In this document: positions 17,441-26,283 of the stretch, piece by piece
Layout: each line of letters begins with the position of its first letter
Position numbering within the stretch: the first letter of the stretch is position 1
NCBI GenBank assembly: GCA_000245075.1
Contig: JH599961.1
Coordinates: forward strand, 87,798-151,797
DNA from: Acetobacteraceae bacterium AT-5844
GTDB taxonomy: Bacteria; Pseudomonadota; Alphaproteobacteria; Acetobacterales; Acetobacteraceae
Direction of reading: 5' to 3'
Length of the DNA: 64,000 nt
The notes under the pieces: model-generated
The model's input: only the letters and a program-made list of their open reading frames with translations
Told to the model about the DNA's origin: nothing
Database searches by the model: none
Translations under genes and position numbers: made by a program

Positions 17441-18133
17441 ATGATATTCGCTGCGCCCTATGGCGCCCCGGGCGGGCTGGGCCAGCAGCTCCGCGAGGCC
17501 TCGATCGCGCGGTGGGATGCCTATTGCTGGCACCCCTTCGTGCAGGGGCTGGCCGAGGGCACACTGCCGCTGGCGTGCTTTCAGCGCTATCTGGTGCAGG
17601 ACTGGCTGTTCCTCATCCAGTTTGCCCGCGCCAAGGCGCTGGCGGCCTTCAAGGCGGAGAGCCTGCCCGCGCTCCGCAACAAGGCCTCGGGGCTGAACTC
17701 GCTTTTGGCGGAGATGCAGCTGCATCTGGGCTACTGCGCCGAATGGGGTCTCTCGGAAGCCGATGTGCTGGCCGAGACCGAGGCGCCGGAGACCGTCTCC
17801 TACACCCGCTGGGTGCTGGACCGCGGCATGGCCGGCGACATCCTTGACCTGGAGGTCGCGCTCGCGCCCTGCACCATTGGCTATGGCGAGATCGCGCTCC
17901 GTATCCTGGCCCACCCTGGCCGGAAGCGGGATGGGAACCCATATCAGAGCTGGATCGATACCTATGCCTCGCCCGATTATCAGGCGCTGGCAAGGGGTGC
18001 GGCCGAGCGGCTCGACGAGCTGGGCGTCAGCCATGGTGGCGAGGCGCGCTTCGCGAGCCTGTCCGCCACCTTTGGGGAGGCGGCTCGGCTTGAGGCAGCT
18101 TTCTGGCAGATGGGATTGAACGCAGCATCATGA
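17441..18133 (+). CDS. TenA/thiaminase-II family protein
   Basis: A 230-residue all-helical protein of the TenA/THI-4 family, which hydrolyses aminopyrimidine breakdown products of thiamine for salvage. Motifs include WDAYCWHPFVQGLAEGTL at the N-terminus and FQRYLVQDWLFL. The candidate nucleophile is C144 in ALAPCTIGYGEI. It starts one base after the fdx stop and overlaps mnmA by an ATGA, so it is embedded in the sulfur operon. No TPP riboswitch can fit in front of it. The link may be through thiamine, whose thiazole sulfur comes from cysteine desulfurase; that link is inference. Confidence 0.88.
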   Translation: MIFAAPYGAPGGLGQQLREASIARWDAYCWHPFVQGLAEGTLPLACFQRYLVQDWLFLIQFARAKALAAFKAESLPALRNKASGLNSLLAEMQLHLGYCAEWGLSEADVLAETEAPETVSYTRWVLDRGMAGDILDLEVALAPCTIGYGEIALRILAHPGRKRDGNPYQSWIDTYASPDYQALARGAAERLDELGVSHGGEARFASLSATFGEAARLEAAFWQMGLNAAS

Positions 18134-19248
18134 GGGTACTTGTCGCCATGTCCGGCGGGGTGGATTCCTCCGTCGTCGCGGGGCTGATGAAGGAGCAGGG
18201 GCACGATGTCATCGGCGCCACGCTGCAGCTCTACGACCATGGCGAAGCGGTGCAGAAAAAGGGCGCCTGCTGTGCCGGGCAGGACATCCACGATGCTCGC
18301 AACGTCGCGGACAGGCTGGATATTCCCCACTATGTGCTGGATCGCGAGAGCCGCTTCCGCAAGGCGGTGATCGAGGATTTCGCCGATGCCTACGCGCGGG
18401 GCGAGACGCCCGTGCCCTGCATCCGCTGCAACCAGACCGTGAAGTTCACCGACCTGGTGGAGCTGGCGAAGGATCTCGGTGCCGAGGCCCTGGCCACCGG
18501 GCACTATGTGCGCCGCGTGGAGGGCCCCAACGGGCCGGAGCTGCGCCAGGCTGTCGATCCGGCGCGGGACCAGTCCTACTTCCTCTTCGCCACGACGCCG
18601 GAGCAGCTGGCTTTCAGCCATTTCCCGCTCGGCACCTTCCCCTCCAAGGCGGAGGTGCGGGCGGAGGCGGCGCGGCTGGGCCTGGACGTGGCCGCGAAGG
18701 CGGATAGCCAGGACATCTGCTTCGTGCCGCGCGGCAACTACCATGAGATCGTGGCGGGCATCCGCCCCGATGCCGTGCAGCCGGGCAGTATCGAGCACGT
18801 GGATGGCCGCGTGCTGGGCTCCCACCAGGGCATTGCCCGCTACACGGTGGGGCAGGGGCGCGGGCTGGGCCAGGCCTCCCGCGATGGCGAGGAGCCGCTC
18901 TACGTCGCGGAGCTGGATGCCAAGCGCCGCCGCGTCGTGGTGGGACCGCGCGCCTCGCTGGCCGTGGCCGAGGTGGTGGTGGGCGAGGTGAACTGGCTCA
19001 TCACCCCGCCGGAGGAGAGCTTCGCCTGCACCGTGAAGCTGCGCGCACGGGAGAATCCGGCCCCTGCAACCGTTTCCTGGGACCCGGCATCCCGCCTGAT
19101 GCGCGTGCGGTTGGAGACGCCGTCGATTGCCGCCCCGGGCCAGGGTTGCGTGTTGTATGATGGCGACCGCGTGCTGGGCGGCGGCTTCATCCGCAGTGGT
19201 GTGAGAATGCCAAGCGGGACAGTTGACAGCAGCGGCAAGGCAGCCTAA
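18130..19248 (+). CDS. mnmA: tRNA-specific 2-thiouridylase
   Basis: The 372-residue enzyme makes the 2-thio group of U34 in tRNA-Lys, Glu and Gln from a persulfide relayed from cysteine desulfurase. The PP-loop ATP site is AMSGGVDSSVVAG near the N-terminus. The catalytic pair is C97 (CIRCNQTVKF) and C197 (DSQDICF), and ATGHYVR is another family signature. The C-terminal beta-barrel tRNA-binding domain is intact. ATGA overlap with the TenA-like gene couples it to the operon that provides its sulfur donor. Confidence 0.96.
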   Translation: MRVLVAMSGGVDSSVVAGLMKEQGHDVIGATLQLYDHGEAVQKKGACCAGQDIHDARNVADRLDIPHYVLDRESRFRKAVIEDFADAYARGETPVPCIRCNQTVKFTDLVELAKDLGAEALATGHYVRRVEGPNGPELRQAVDPARDQSYFLFATTPEQLAFSHFPLGTFPSKAEVRAEAARLGLDVAAKADSQDICFVPRGNYHEIVAGIRPDAVQPGSIEHVDGRVLGSHQGIARYTVGQGRGLGQASRDGEEPLYVAELDAKRRRVVVGPRASLAVAEVVVGEVNWLITPPEESFACTVKLRARENPAPATVSWDPASRLMRVRLETPSIAAPGQGCVLYDGDRVLGGGFIRSGVRMPSGTVDSSGKAA

Positions 19249-19251
19249 TTC
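19223..19251 (+). promoter_or_regulatory. Probable sigma-70 promoter of tRNA-Met
   Basis: A perfect TTGACA is followed after 17 bases by TAATTC. The predicted start lies about 28 bases before the tRNA. The -35 and spacer overlap the last codons of mnmA, which allows the tRNA to be expressed independently of the operon. Confidence 0.6.
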
Positions 19252-19286
19252 GCGCCACCGCCGGGAGCGATCCGGCGATTTGGTTT

Positions 19287-19363
19287 GGCGGTGTAGCTCA
19301 GCTGGTTAGAGCACGGCACTCATAATGCCGGGGTCGGCGGTTCAAGTCCGCCCGCCGCTACCA
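19287..19363 (+). tRNA. tRNA-Met (CAT), elongator type
   Basis: A 77-base cloverleaf with encoded CCA folds from this stretch. It has a 7-pair acceptor stem that includes G-T pairs, a D arm GCTC...GAGC, an anticodon stem CGGCA/TGCCG around the loop CTCATAA, and a T arm GGCGG/CCGCC around TTCAAGT. The anticodon is CAT. The paired acceptor end and general similarity to E. coli elongator Met, especially CACTCATAATG, favour elongator tRNA-Met over initiator; tRNA-Ile2 (lysidine) is less likely. Confidence 0.93.
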
Positions 19364-19376
19364 AACCTCTCCTCCC

Positions 19377-20261
19377 TCAGCCCCAGGCGCAGTCACCCAG
19401 AGAGTCCAGCGGGATTTTCAGGTAGCGCCGGCCATTGGCTTCCGGCGCGGGCAGTTCTCCCCCAGCGATATTCACCTGCAAGGCATGCAGGATCAGCTTC
19501 GGCATGGGCAGGGTACGATCCCTGGCTTCCCGCATGTCGACATAAGAAGGCTCATCCTTGAATTGCGAGATGTGGATATTGGTGGCGCGTTGCTCGGCCA
19601 CCGTGCTTTCCCATGCTGGCGGGCGGCCTTTCGGGCGGTAGTCATGGCCGGTGAACAGCCGCGTCTCGGCAGGCAGCGAGAGAATGCGTTGTATGCTGTT
19701 CCACAAAACCTTCGCGCTGCCACCTGGGAAATCTGCCCGCGCGGTGCCTGAATCGGGCATGAACAGCGTATCGTGGATGAAGGCGGCGTCACCGATCCTG
19801 TAGGCGACGGAGGCCAGGGTGTGGCCGGGGGTGAACATCGTCTCCACCGGCAGGGTTCCGATTTGGAAAACCTGCCGGTCCTCGAACAGCCGGTCCCATT
19901 GCGAGCCATCGGTTCGAAACTCGCGGGGAAGGTTGTAGAGATCCTTCCACAGGCGCTGCACATCGACGATTTTGGCGCCGATCCCGGTGGGGGCACCGGT
20001 TTTCCGCTTCAGGTAACCGGCGGCGGAGAAATGGTCGGCATGGGGGTGGGTATCCAGCACCCACTGTAGTGTCCAACCACGCGCGGCGACATGCGCCAGC
20101 AAGGCGTCGGCGGAATGGGTGGCGGTAGAACCCGACTTCTCATCGTAATCGAGCACGGGGTCGATAATGGCGCAGTGCCCGCTTGCGGGGTCCGCCACCA
20201 CATATTGGATGCTTCCCGTGCGTTCGTCGTAAAAGCCGTCGATCAACGGAGAAGGTGTCAC
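19377..20261 (-). CDS. MBL-fold metallo-hydrolase, possible persulfide dioxygenase-like
   Basis: A 294-residue metallo-beta-lactamase-fold protein. The metal-binding motif is THPHADHF, followed by TPGHTLAS, FIHDTLFMPDSGTARADF and LFTGHDY, which supply the later histidine and aspartate ligands. This pattern, and the N-terminal SGSIQYVVADPASGHCAIID segment, fit the ETHE1/Blh branch (glutathione persulfide dioxygenases and relatives). That would suit a neighbourhood rich in sulfur metabolism, but the substrate cannot be read from the sequence. It is on the opposite strand from the tRNA, ending 13 bases away. Confidence 0.85.
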   Translation of the reverse strand: MTPSPLIDGFYDERTGSIQYVVADPASGHCAIIDPVLDYDEKSGSTATHSADALLAHVAARGWTLQWVLDTHPHADHFSAAGYLKRKTGAPTGIGAKIVDVQRLWKDLYNLPREFRTDGSQWDRLFEDRQVFQIGTLPVETMFTPGHTLASVAYRIGDAAFIHDTLFMPDSGTARADFPGGSAKVLWNSIQRILSLPAETRLFTGHDYRPKGRPPAWESTVAEQRATNIHISQFKDEPSYVDMREARDRTLPMPKLILHALQVNIAGGELPAPEANGRRYLKIPLDSLGDCAWG

Positions 20262-20324
20262 CCGTTCGCCTCCAGAAACGCGAGGCTTAGCCTGCGGTGT
20301 CTCGGAAAGCTCTGCAAGGGGCGT

Positions 20325-21086
20325 TCAGCACCAGTCCAGGGGCTCAGGATACTCGGCGCGGAGGAAGGTCAGGCCATCGGCAGGCGCAGTTTGCCCGGCA
20401 CGGGTCCGGTCCGCGCCATCGAGGATCTGCCTCGGCCATGTCACGGCCTTCCGCCCCAGCCCGACCTCGACCAGGGTGCCCACCATGTTGCGCACCTGAT
20501 GATGCAGGAAGCTACGGGCAGCGGTGTGGATATGCACCTCGTCGCCCAGCCGCGAGACATCGAGCTGGTCCAGCGTGCGCATCGCGTGCTTCGCCTGGCA
20601 GGTCGCGGCGCGATAGGCGGAGAAGTCGTGCCGCCCGAGCAGCATCTGCGCAGCCTCATGCATGGCCGCCGCATCCAGCTTCTGCGGCACGTGCCAGACG
20701 CGCCCGGCTTCCAGCGCTGGCCGCGCCCGCCGGTTGAGGATGCGATAGCGATAGGCGCGCCCACAGGCGGAAAACCGGGCCGACCAATCCTCCGGCGCGC
20801 GGGCAACGCTGACGACCGAAACGGGGTGAGGGCGGCTGCGGACATTCAACGCCTCCCGTAGCCGCTCCGGCGGCAGGTCCAGCTTCAGCTCTATCTGGAC
20901 GACCTGCCCCTCGGCGTGGACGCCGGCATCGGTACGGCCAGAGGCCACCGTCTCCGGCGTCTCGCCCCCATTCAGGGGCGCGCCAGCTTCTTCCAGCACC
21001 TGTTGCACGGAAAGGCCGTTCGTCTGGCGCTGCCACCCGACGAAAGGGGCGCCATCATACTCGACCAGGAGGGCGTAGCGCGGCAT
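20325..21086 (-). CDS. truA: tRNA pseudouridine synthase A (positions 38-40)
   Basis: This 253-residue enzyme isomerises U38-U40 in the anticodon stem-loop of tRNAs. The catalytic aspartate is D53 in the invariant SGRTDAGVHA motif. YRYRILNRRARPAL, HDFSAYRAATCQAK and SFLHHQVRNMVGTL are conserved C-terminal segments. Its start codon directly abuts the fmt stop, making it the last gene of the def-fmt-truA operon, an order common in alphaproteobacteria. Confidence 0.96.
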   Translation of the reverse strand: MPRYALLVEYDGAPFVGWQRQTNGLSVQQVLEEAGAPLNGGETPETVASGRTDAGVHAEGQVVQIELKLDLPPERLREALNVRSRPHPVSVVSVARAPEDWSARFSACGRAYRYRILNRRARPALEAGRVWHVPQKLDAAAMHEAAQMLLGRHDFSAYRAATCQAKHAMRTLDQLDVSRLGDEVHIHTAARSFLHHQVRNMVGTLVEVGLGRKAVTWPRQILDGADRTRAGQTAPADGLTFLRAEYPEPLDWC

Positions 21087-22007
21087 TCAGGCCAGCACGT
21101 CGCCCGGCCGCAGAGCATAGCCGCGCAGGAAGGCCTCCGCCGGCATGGCTGCGCGGCCTGCACGTTGCAGGCGCAGCAGCCGCAGCGCACCCTCGCCACA
21201 AGCCACCAGTGCGGCCTCGTCCAGTACCGCGCCGGGCGTGCCACTGGCGCCCAAGACCGGCTCGGCCTCCAGCACCCGCAGCGTTTCCTCGCCATGGCGG
21301 AAATAGGTGCCGGGCCAGGGATTCAGCGCGCGCACGCGGCGGTCCAGGGCTGGGGCGCTCTCCGCCCAGTTCAGCCGGCCATCCTCCTTGCCCAGCTTGG
21401 GGGCGTAGGTGACACCGTCTTCCGGCTGCTGCACAGGCGCCGGCTGCTCCGCCAGAGCGCGCAGCACCAGGGGACCGCCTATAGCAGCCAGGGCATCATG
21501 CAGCTTGGGGGTGGTGGTGTGGGGGCCGATCGGCACCGCTTCGCGCAACAGCATGGGGCCGGTATCCAGCCCCTCATCCATCCGCATGATGGTGATGCCG
21601 CTCTCCCTGTCGCCAGCCAGGATAGCTGCCTGGATCGGGCCCGCGCCGCGCCAGCGGGGCAGCAGCGAGGCATGGATGTTCAGGCAGCCACGCTTCGGCG
21701 CCTCCAGCATCTCTCGCGGCAGGATGAGCCCATAGGCGGCGACCACGGCCGCATCCAGCTCCAGCGCGGCGAAGGCGGCATGCTCCGCGGCATCCCGGCG
21801 CACACGGGCGGGGGTGCGGACAGGCAGGCCCAGTTCCAATGCCGCGCGGTGGACGGGGCAGGGGGTTTCCTTGTGTCCCCTGCCCGCCGGGCGCGGCGGC
21901 TGGCAATAGACCATGGCGATCTCGTGCCCCGCCTCGTGCAAAGCCCGCAGCGCCGGAACGGAGAAATCCGGGCTACCCATGAAGGCGAGGCGGAGGCGCT
22001 GCATCAA
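21087..22007 (-). CDS. fmt: Methionyl-tRNA formyltransferase
   Basis: The 306-residue enzyme formylates initiator Met-tRNA using 10-formyl-[21 protein letters not shown] is the N-terminal Rossmann start. The formyl-transfer signature [18 protein letters not shown] contains the catalytic N-x-H/D region, with [12 protein letters not shown] intact and [11 protein letters not shown] nearby. A C-terminal OB-like domain binds tRNA. It overlaps def by 4 bases and abuts truA, so the three genes form one translation-related operon. Confidence 0.97.
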   Translation of the reverse strand: MMQRLRLAFMGSPDFSVPALRALHEAGHEIAMVYCQPPRPAGRGHKETPCPVHRAALELGLPVRTPARVRRDAAEHAAFAALELDAAVVAAYGLILPREMLEAPKRGCLNIHASLLPRWRGAGPIQAAILAGDRESGITIMRMDEGLDTGPMLLREAVPIGPHTTTPKLHDALAAIGGPLVLRALAEQPAPVQQPEDGVTYAPKLGKEDGRLNWAESAPALDRRVRALNPWPGTYFRHGEETLRVLEAEPVLGASGTPGAVLDEAALVACGEGALRLLRLQRAGRAAMPAEAFLRGYALRPGDVLA

Positions 22008-22537
22008 TCGCCGCTCCGGCCCTTGCTCTTCAGGTCCTTGGCCAGCTTGCGGAGCAGCATGTTCCGCTTCAAGGCCGAGATGTGGTCCACGAACAATACG
22101 CCATCCAGATGGTCCAGCTCATGCTGGATGCAGGTGGCGAGCAGATCGTCCGCCTCCAGCTCCTTCCGGCTGCCGTCCAGTGCCGTCCAGCGCAGCTTGA
22201 TGCGCGCCGGGCGCGTGACATCGGCATATTGATTAGGCAGGGAGAGGCAGCCTTCCTCCCGCGTCGACAGCTCCGTGCTCTGTGCGACGATCTCGGGATT
22301 GATCAGGACCATGGGGTCCTGCTTGTCATCCTTCTGGATGTCGACCACCGCCATGCGCAGCATGACGCCCACCTGAGGCGCGGCCAGCCCGATTCCGGGG
22401 GCCTTGTACATGGTGGCCAGCATGCGGGGCGCGAGCTCCCGCACGGTGTCCAGGTCGCCGGGGCCGACCGGGCGCGCCTTGGCGCGCAGGCGCGAATCGG
22501 GAACCAGCAGGATGGGGAGGAGTGATTCGTCGGACAT
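22004..22537 (-). CDS. def: Peptide deformylase
   Basis: A 177-residue Fe(II)/Zn metallopeptidase that removes the N-formyl group from nascent proteins. All three motifs are present: [18 protein letters not shown] with the metal-binding cysteine, and QHELDHLDG with HExxH. The start at 22537 is chosen because [18 protein letters not shown] begins like other deformylases; an upstream in-frame codon would add 13 unlikely residues. It heads the operon, with fmt overlapping its stop. Confidence 0.96.
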   Translation of the reverse strand: MSDESLLPILLVPDSRLRAKARPVGPGDLDTVRELAPRMLATMYKAPGIGLAAPQVGVMLRMAVVDIQKDDKQDPMVLINPEIVAQSTELSTREEGCLSLPNQYADVTRPARIKLRWTALDGSRKELEADDLLATCIQHELDHLDGVLFVDHISALKRNMLLRKLAKDLKSKGRSGD

Positions 22538-22686
22538 GGAAGCCGTGCCATAGCCCCCCGCCAGGGGCTGGCGCAACAGCCACCTCCCCTTGCAAAGCAG
22601 GGCAAAGCGAACAAGATTTCAGCACGCGGCGGGGTGCTTCGGGCTTCGCCGATGTCTCGCTCTCGGATGAGGAGGCCATACCGCCT

Positions 22687-23157
22687 ATGTCACGTTCTTC
22701 GTTGTTCGGCTCGCCCCTGTTTCTCGGTTTCGATCATCTTGAGCAGATGCTCGACCGTGTGGCGAAGAATTCGGACGGCTACCCTCCTTATAATATCGAG
22801 CAGACTGGCGACAGCCGCCTGCGGATCACCCTGGCCGTGGCCGGCTTCACCATGGATGACCTCCAGATAACGCAGGAGGACAACCAGCTGGTCGTGCGTG
22901 GCAAGCAGAAGGATGATTCCGAAGGCCGCATTTTCCTTCACCGGGGCATTGCGGCGCGCCAGTTTCAGCGCGCCTTCGTGTTGGCGGAGGGCATCGATGT
23001 GGAAGGCGCATGGCTCGATAACGGCCTGCTGCATATCGACCTGAAGCGTCCCCTGCCGGAAGTGCGGGTGAAGTCCATCCGCATTGGTACCAAGGGAGCG
23101 CAGGGTGCTCGCCCTCTGGTGAACGGTACGGCGCTGGATGACAGCGTTGAGACCTGA
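22687..23157 (+). CDS. Small heat-shock protein, Hsp20/IbpA family
   Basis: The 156-residue holdase has an alpha-crystallin domain at about residues 35-130 (YNIEQTGDSRLRITLAVAGF, then LVVRGKQ and NGLLHIDLKR). It binds unfolding proteins and passes them to DnaK/ClpB. The ATG at 22687 lies 12 bases after GAGGAGG. The C-terminal IxI-type anchor appears as SIRIGTKG. It is divergent from def. The next gene, DUF1150, is its usual partner in alphaproteobacteria. No convincing sigma-32 promoter was recognised in the 149 bases upstream. Confidence 0.93.
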   Translation: MSRSSLFGSPLFLGFDHLEQMLDRVAKNSDGYPPYNIEQTGDSRLRITLAVAGFTMDDLQITQEDNQLVVRGKQKDDSEGRIFLHRGIAARQFQRAFVLAEGIDVEGAWLDNGLLHIDLKRPLPEVRVKSIRIGTKGAQGARPLVNGTALDDSVET

Positions 23158-23298
23158 GTGTTTCCAACGTGCCTGCAAACATGACGGCTCTGCTGCGTTG
23201 GCTTGAAGAGCGACGCCTGAAAGAGCTTCACCGCGGCGTGGCCTGAAGGGCCAGCCGCCAGCGGCCGGGCCAGTTGGCCGGCCACAGGAGTCACGACT

Positions 23299-23541
23299 AT
23301 GAACAAGGAATTCACGTCTCGCCCTTCCGATGCCGCCAATGCGCTGCGGCATCTGAGCAAGGCCGACTGGGCCCGCTTCGGGGCTGAGCAGATCGCCTAT
23401 ATCCGCCCGGTGATCATCGATGGCGCCCATGTCGTCGCCATTCACTCGGCAGACGGCACGCAGATCGGCGCGGCACCTGACGCATCTCTCGCCACGGCCG
23501 CTATCCTGCAGCACGAAATGGTGCCAGTGCTGGTGCACTGA
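23299..23541 (+). CDS. DUF1150 family protein
   Basis: An 80-residue protein matching DUF1150: ALRHLSKADWARFGAEQIAY near the start, then VHAVAIH-like and DGTQIGAAPDASLATAAI segments. The family is nearly confined to alphaproteobacteria, commonly lies next to hsp20, and has no established function. The start follows a GGAG-containing site. The 141 bases between it and hsp20 hold GC-rich hairpin-forming sequence but no clear terminator, so co-transcription is plausible. Confidence 0.85.
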   Translation: MNKEFTSRPSDAANALRHLSKADWARFGAEQIAYIRPVIIDGAHVVAIHSADGTQIGAAPDASLATAAILQHEMVPVLVH

Positions 23542-23569
23542 GGAGCAGCTGGTTTCAGCGCAAGCAAGA

Positions 23570-23592
23570 CCGGGGGAGATAAACTCCCCCGG
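23570..23592. terminator. Hairpin terminator between convergent genes
   Basis: A perfect 9-base-pair stem (CCGGGGGAG/CTCCCCCGG) with loop ATAAA sits between the convergent DUF1150 and protease genes. There is no strong T-run on either side, so it may act as a weak bidirectional terminator or as a 3'-end stabilising hairpin. Confidence 0.55.
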
Positions 23593-23652
23593 CAGTTCTA
23601 CATCGACCGGATGCCCAGGCTAGGAAGCATCGGCCCGGACTTGGACGGCGGT

Positions 23653-24750
23653 TCAGCTTTCCGTTGGCATCTCGCCCAGTGTCACCTGGACATCGAGGGT
23701 TGCCGTAGCCCGCTTCACCGCCAGCTTCAGCGGGCTGCCAGGGGCGTGCTCAGCCACCCGGCGTGCCAGCGTGCGGCCATTCTGCACGGCGCCGCCATCG
23801 GCCTCCAGGATCACGTCGCCAGGCCGCAGACCAGCGCGGGCGGCCGGGCTCAACCGCTGCACCGCCACCACCTGCGCGCCGTTCTCGGCATCGCCATTCG
23901 GGCCGAGTTCCACGCCGAGCCAGCCGCGCCGCACCTGCCCGTGCTCCTTGAGTTGCGCCACAACCTTGGTTGCCAGTTCTGCCGGGATGGCGAAGCCGAT
24001 GCCGACGGAACCGCCCGTCGGAGAAACGATGGCGGTGTTTACCCCAACCACATTGCCGCTCATGTCGAACAGCGGACCGCCGGAGTTGCCGGGATTAATT
24101 GCCGCATCGGTCTGCAGGAAGTCGTCATAAGGACCAGCGCCCAGGTCACGGCCATGGGCAGAGATGATGCCGGAGGTCACGGTGGCGCTGAGCCCGAAGG
24201 GGTTACCCACGGCGATGACCACGTCGCCCACGCGAGGCTCGGCGCCAGGCGCAAAGCTGACAGCCTGCAAGGGCTGCGGGCTTTCGACCTTCAGAAGCGC
24301 AAGATCGGTGCGCTCGTCACGCCCTATCAGCTTGGCCGGCAGCTCCTTGCCATCGGACAGCGTGACCTTGATCTGCGAGGCCTGGGCCGCGACGTGGGCG
24401 TTGGTGACAATGTAACCGGCCGGATCGATGATGAAGCCGGAGCCGAGCCCCATGGGGCGGTGCGGCTGCCCGCGCCGCTGCTGCGGCGTGGCTGGGCGCT
24501 TACTCGGCGCCGCCGCTTCGTTGGAAGCCGCGGACCCGCCTTCCATGACGCTGATGCGAACGACGGAGGGGCTTACCTTCTCCACCAGATCGGCGAACCC
24601 CTGCGGATGGGCCGCAGCCACCGCAGGCGAAAGCGCCGCTCGGGCCTCATAGGGCATGATTTCGGCCACGCCGAGCGCGGTGGTGGCCAGCAGGGCAAGC
24701 GCCAGGGCACGATGGCGAGGCCGGGACGGGAAGCTGAGCCGCATGATCAT
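23653..24750 (-). CDS. Periplasmic trypsin-like serine protease, HtrA/Deg family
   Basis: A 365-residue envelope protease for damaged proteins. An N-terminal signal peptide (about residues 1-38, with ALALALLATTALG as hydrophobic core and AxA before the likely cut) is followed by the trypsin-like domain. The triad is H119 (TNAHVAA), D149 (RTDLALLKV) and S223 (NPGNSGGPLF). One C-terminal PDZ domain (LGVELGPNGDAENGAQVVAV region) follows, so this is the DegS-like single-PDZ layout but with a cleavable-looking signal. A GGAGG lies 4 bases before the first ATG, and a second ATG two codons in is equally possible. Confidence 0.92.
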   Translation of the reverse strand: MIMRLSFPSRPRHRALALALLATTALGVAEIMPYEARAALSPAVAAAHPQGFADLVEKVSPSVVRISVMEGGSAASNEAAAPSKRPATPQQRRGQPHRPMGLGSGFIIDPAGYIVTNAHVAAQASQIKVTLSDGKELPAKLIGRDERTDLALLKVESPQPLQAVSFAPGAEPRVGDVVIAVGNPFGLSATVTSGIISAHGRDLGAGPYDDFLQTDAAINPGNSGGPLFDMSGNVVGVNTAIVSPTGGSVGIGFAIPAELATKVVAQLKEHGQVRRGWLGVELGPNGDAENGAQVVAVQRLSPAARAGLRPGDVILEADGGAVQNGRTLARRVAEHAPGSPLKLAVKRATATLDVQVTLGEMPTES

Positions 24751-24899
24751 CGATCCTCCAAATTGCGACGCGATGGAGGGAAGATGACAGGAGCTGCATG
24801 TACGCAGACCCGGCGGCGGGCTTAATCTTGTTCCATCACAAATTACACGCCCGAAACGGAGCCTGTTACAATTCTCGTGTGCGAAGGCGCGAAGGGGAG

Positions 24900-24928
24900 T
24901 TGCTCTCCGGCGCGGACGCCGCTAGATA
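24900..24928 (+). promoter_or_regulatory. Probable promoter of tRNA-Thr
   Basis: TTGCTC and TAGATA are separated by 17 bases, and the -10 ends 11 bases before the first tRNA base, as expected for a tRNA promoter with a very short leader. Confidence 0.6.
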
Positions 24929-24939
24929 CCCGCCCGCCA

Positions 24940-25014
<75 letters not shown>

Positions 25015-25042
25015 TAATTCTCCTGCTAATTCAGGATGTTAG

Positions 25043-25067
25043 AAGCGCGCCACACTGGCGCGCTTTT
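25043..25067 (+). terminator. Terminator after tRNA-Thr
   Basis: A 9-base-pair stem AGCGCGCCA/TGGCGCGCT with a 3-base loop is followed by TTT. It can end the tRNA transcript and, weakly, the opposing integrase transcript. It lies just inside the expected phage side of the junction, so the phage may have supplied a new terminator for the tRNA. Confidence 0.7.
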
Positions 25068-25104
25068 GCATTTCAGGGGCGTTTGCAACACCCTGTTGCA
25101 CTCG

Positions 25105-26283
25105 TCAGCGGCGCTTTTTCGCCAGCATGACAACCCTGTCCCCGCCCGCTTCCCATTTTTCAATTCCGCCCAGCGCGACCTCGCCACGGCGGGGCAGGTA
25201 AGTGTCCAGGATCTTCTGCACCTGGTCGATGGCGTGGCCGGAGAGGGCGGCGATCTGCGGGGTGGTGGCACCAGCAATCGCAAGCTGAACCATGCCGGTG
25301 CGGCGCAGATCGCGGCGCTGAAGGTTGGTCAGCATGCGGCCCCGGACAGCCGCCTTGGCCTGCTCCCGCGCCTTCACGGCTTCCCGACTGGGGAGGCCTC
25401 CGCGCGCCCGGATGGCTTCGCGGGCGAGCCGCCAATTGGCGATGCGCAGCACCCGGTCCCATGCTCGCGCAAAATTGCGATAGCTCCAGGGTCGCCCCTT
25501 CGGGCTGCTGACCAGAAGCATAGCAGGCGCGCCCTCGGTGGCAGTCAGCTCCGCTGCCAGCCGCTCGTGGCACGGCACGTCCACCAGCGCCCCCGTCTTG
25601 CTCTGGCGCAGTCTGATCCAGATGCGCCCCTCCCGCTCGAACACCATCGGCCTGGACATGGCCAGCATGTCGCTGGGCCGCTGCACAGTATAGAGCAGCA
25701 GCGCGAAGGCGCGCCGAAGGGCGGGGTAGGCGCTGGCGGCGTCCATGAAGGCGTCGATGCGGGCTTGGTCCCATATCTGCTCACGCGCCGGCGTCTCATA
25801 CAGCGATGGACGGTCAGCCGGGTTCTTCGTGAGCCCGGGCGTCTCCAGATCATGAAGCGCGAAATTCATCAGCAGGCGCAGGGTGCGCAGCACCGCGTTC
25901 CCCTGCCATGGCCGCTCGGCATACTGCGCGTGCAGGTGGCGGACCACCTTGCGGGTGATGCCGGTGACAGGCACCGTTTCCCACATGCCCCGCAGCAGTT
26001 CGATATGCTTCCGATAGTCGCGCTTCGTCTTGTCCGCGAGCTTCTGGAACTTGGGGTCGGCCATATAGAGCGCGCACAGCTCGCCGAAGCTCCCGGCCGG
26101 CGGGCCCGCCTTCGGGACCTCCGCCTCCAGGGCGGCCGCGCGCTCCTGCGCAGCTTCCTTCGTCCAGCCATCCCGGCTCCTGCCGATGAGATGGCCGGTT
26201 TTCCGGTGATACCAGACGTACTCGACCGAGCCGTCAGACTTGCGCCGGCTGACCGTGTTTACGCCGGTGGCGGGGCGGGGCAT
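25105..26283 (-). CDS. int: Tyrosine-type site-specific integrase
   Basis: A 392-residue phage recombinase. An N-terminal arm-binding or SAM-like domain (about residues 65-150) precedes the catalytic domain. Candidate active-site residues are R202 (QRPSDM), K229 (QSKTGALVDVP), R327 in RRDLRRTG, H350 (SGHAIDQV) and nucleophile Y362 (DTYLPRR). The box-II histidine usually found before DLRRT is arginine (R324), a variant seen in some alphaproteobacterial integrases. It is the last gene of the leftward operon, and the upstream excisionase-like gene overlaps its start by about 50 bases. Confidence 0.95.
   Translation of the reverse strand: MPRPATGVNTVSRRKSDGSVEYVWYHRKTGHLIGRSRDGWTKEAAQERAAALEAEVPKAGPPAGSFGELCALYMADPKFQKLADKTKRDYRKHIELLRGMWETVPVTGITRKVVRHLHAQYAERPWQGNAVLRTLRLLMNFALHDLETPGLTKNPADRPSLYETPAREQIWDQARIDAFMDAASAYPALRRAFALLLYTVQRPSDMLAMSRPMVFEREGRIWIRLRQSKTGALVDVPCHERLAAELTATEGAPAMLLVSSPKGRPWSYRNFARAWDRVLRIANWRLAREAIRARGGLPSREAVKAREQAKAAVRGRMLTNLQRRDLRRTGMVQLAIAGATTPQIAALSGHAIDQVQKILDTYLPRRGEVALGGIEKWEAGGDRVVMLAKKRR

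Noticed and set aside
19287..19363. tRNA-Ile2 (CAT anticodon modified to lysidine) as alternative identity
   Set aside because: Anticodon arm and acceptor features resemble elongator tRNA-Met more closely; identity elements were judged by eye only.
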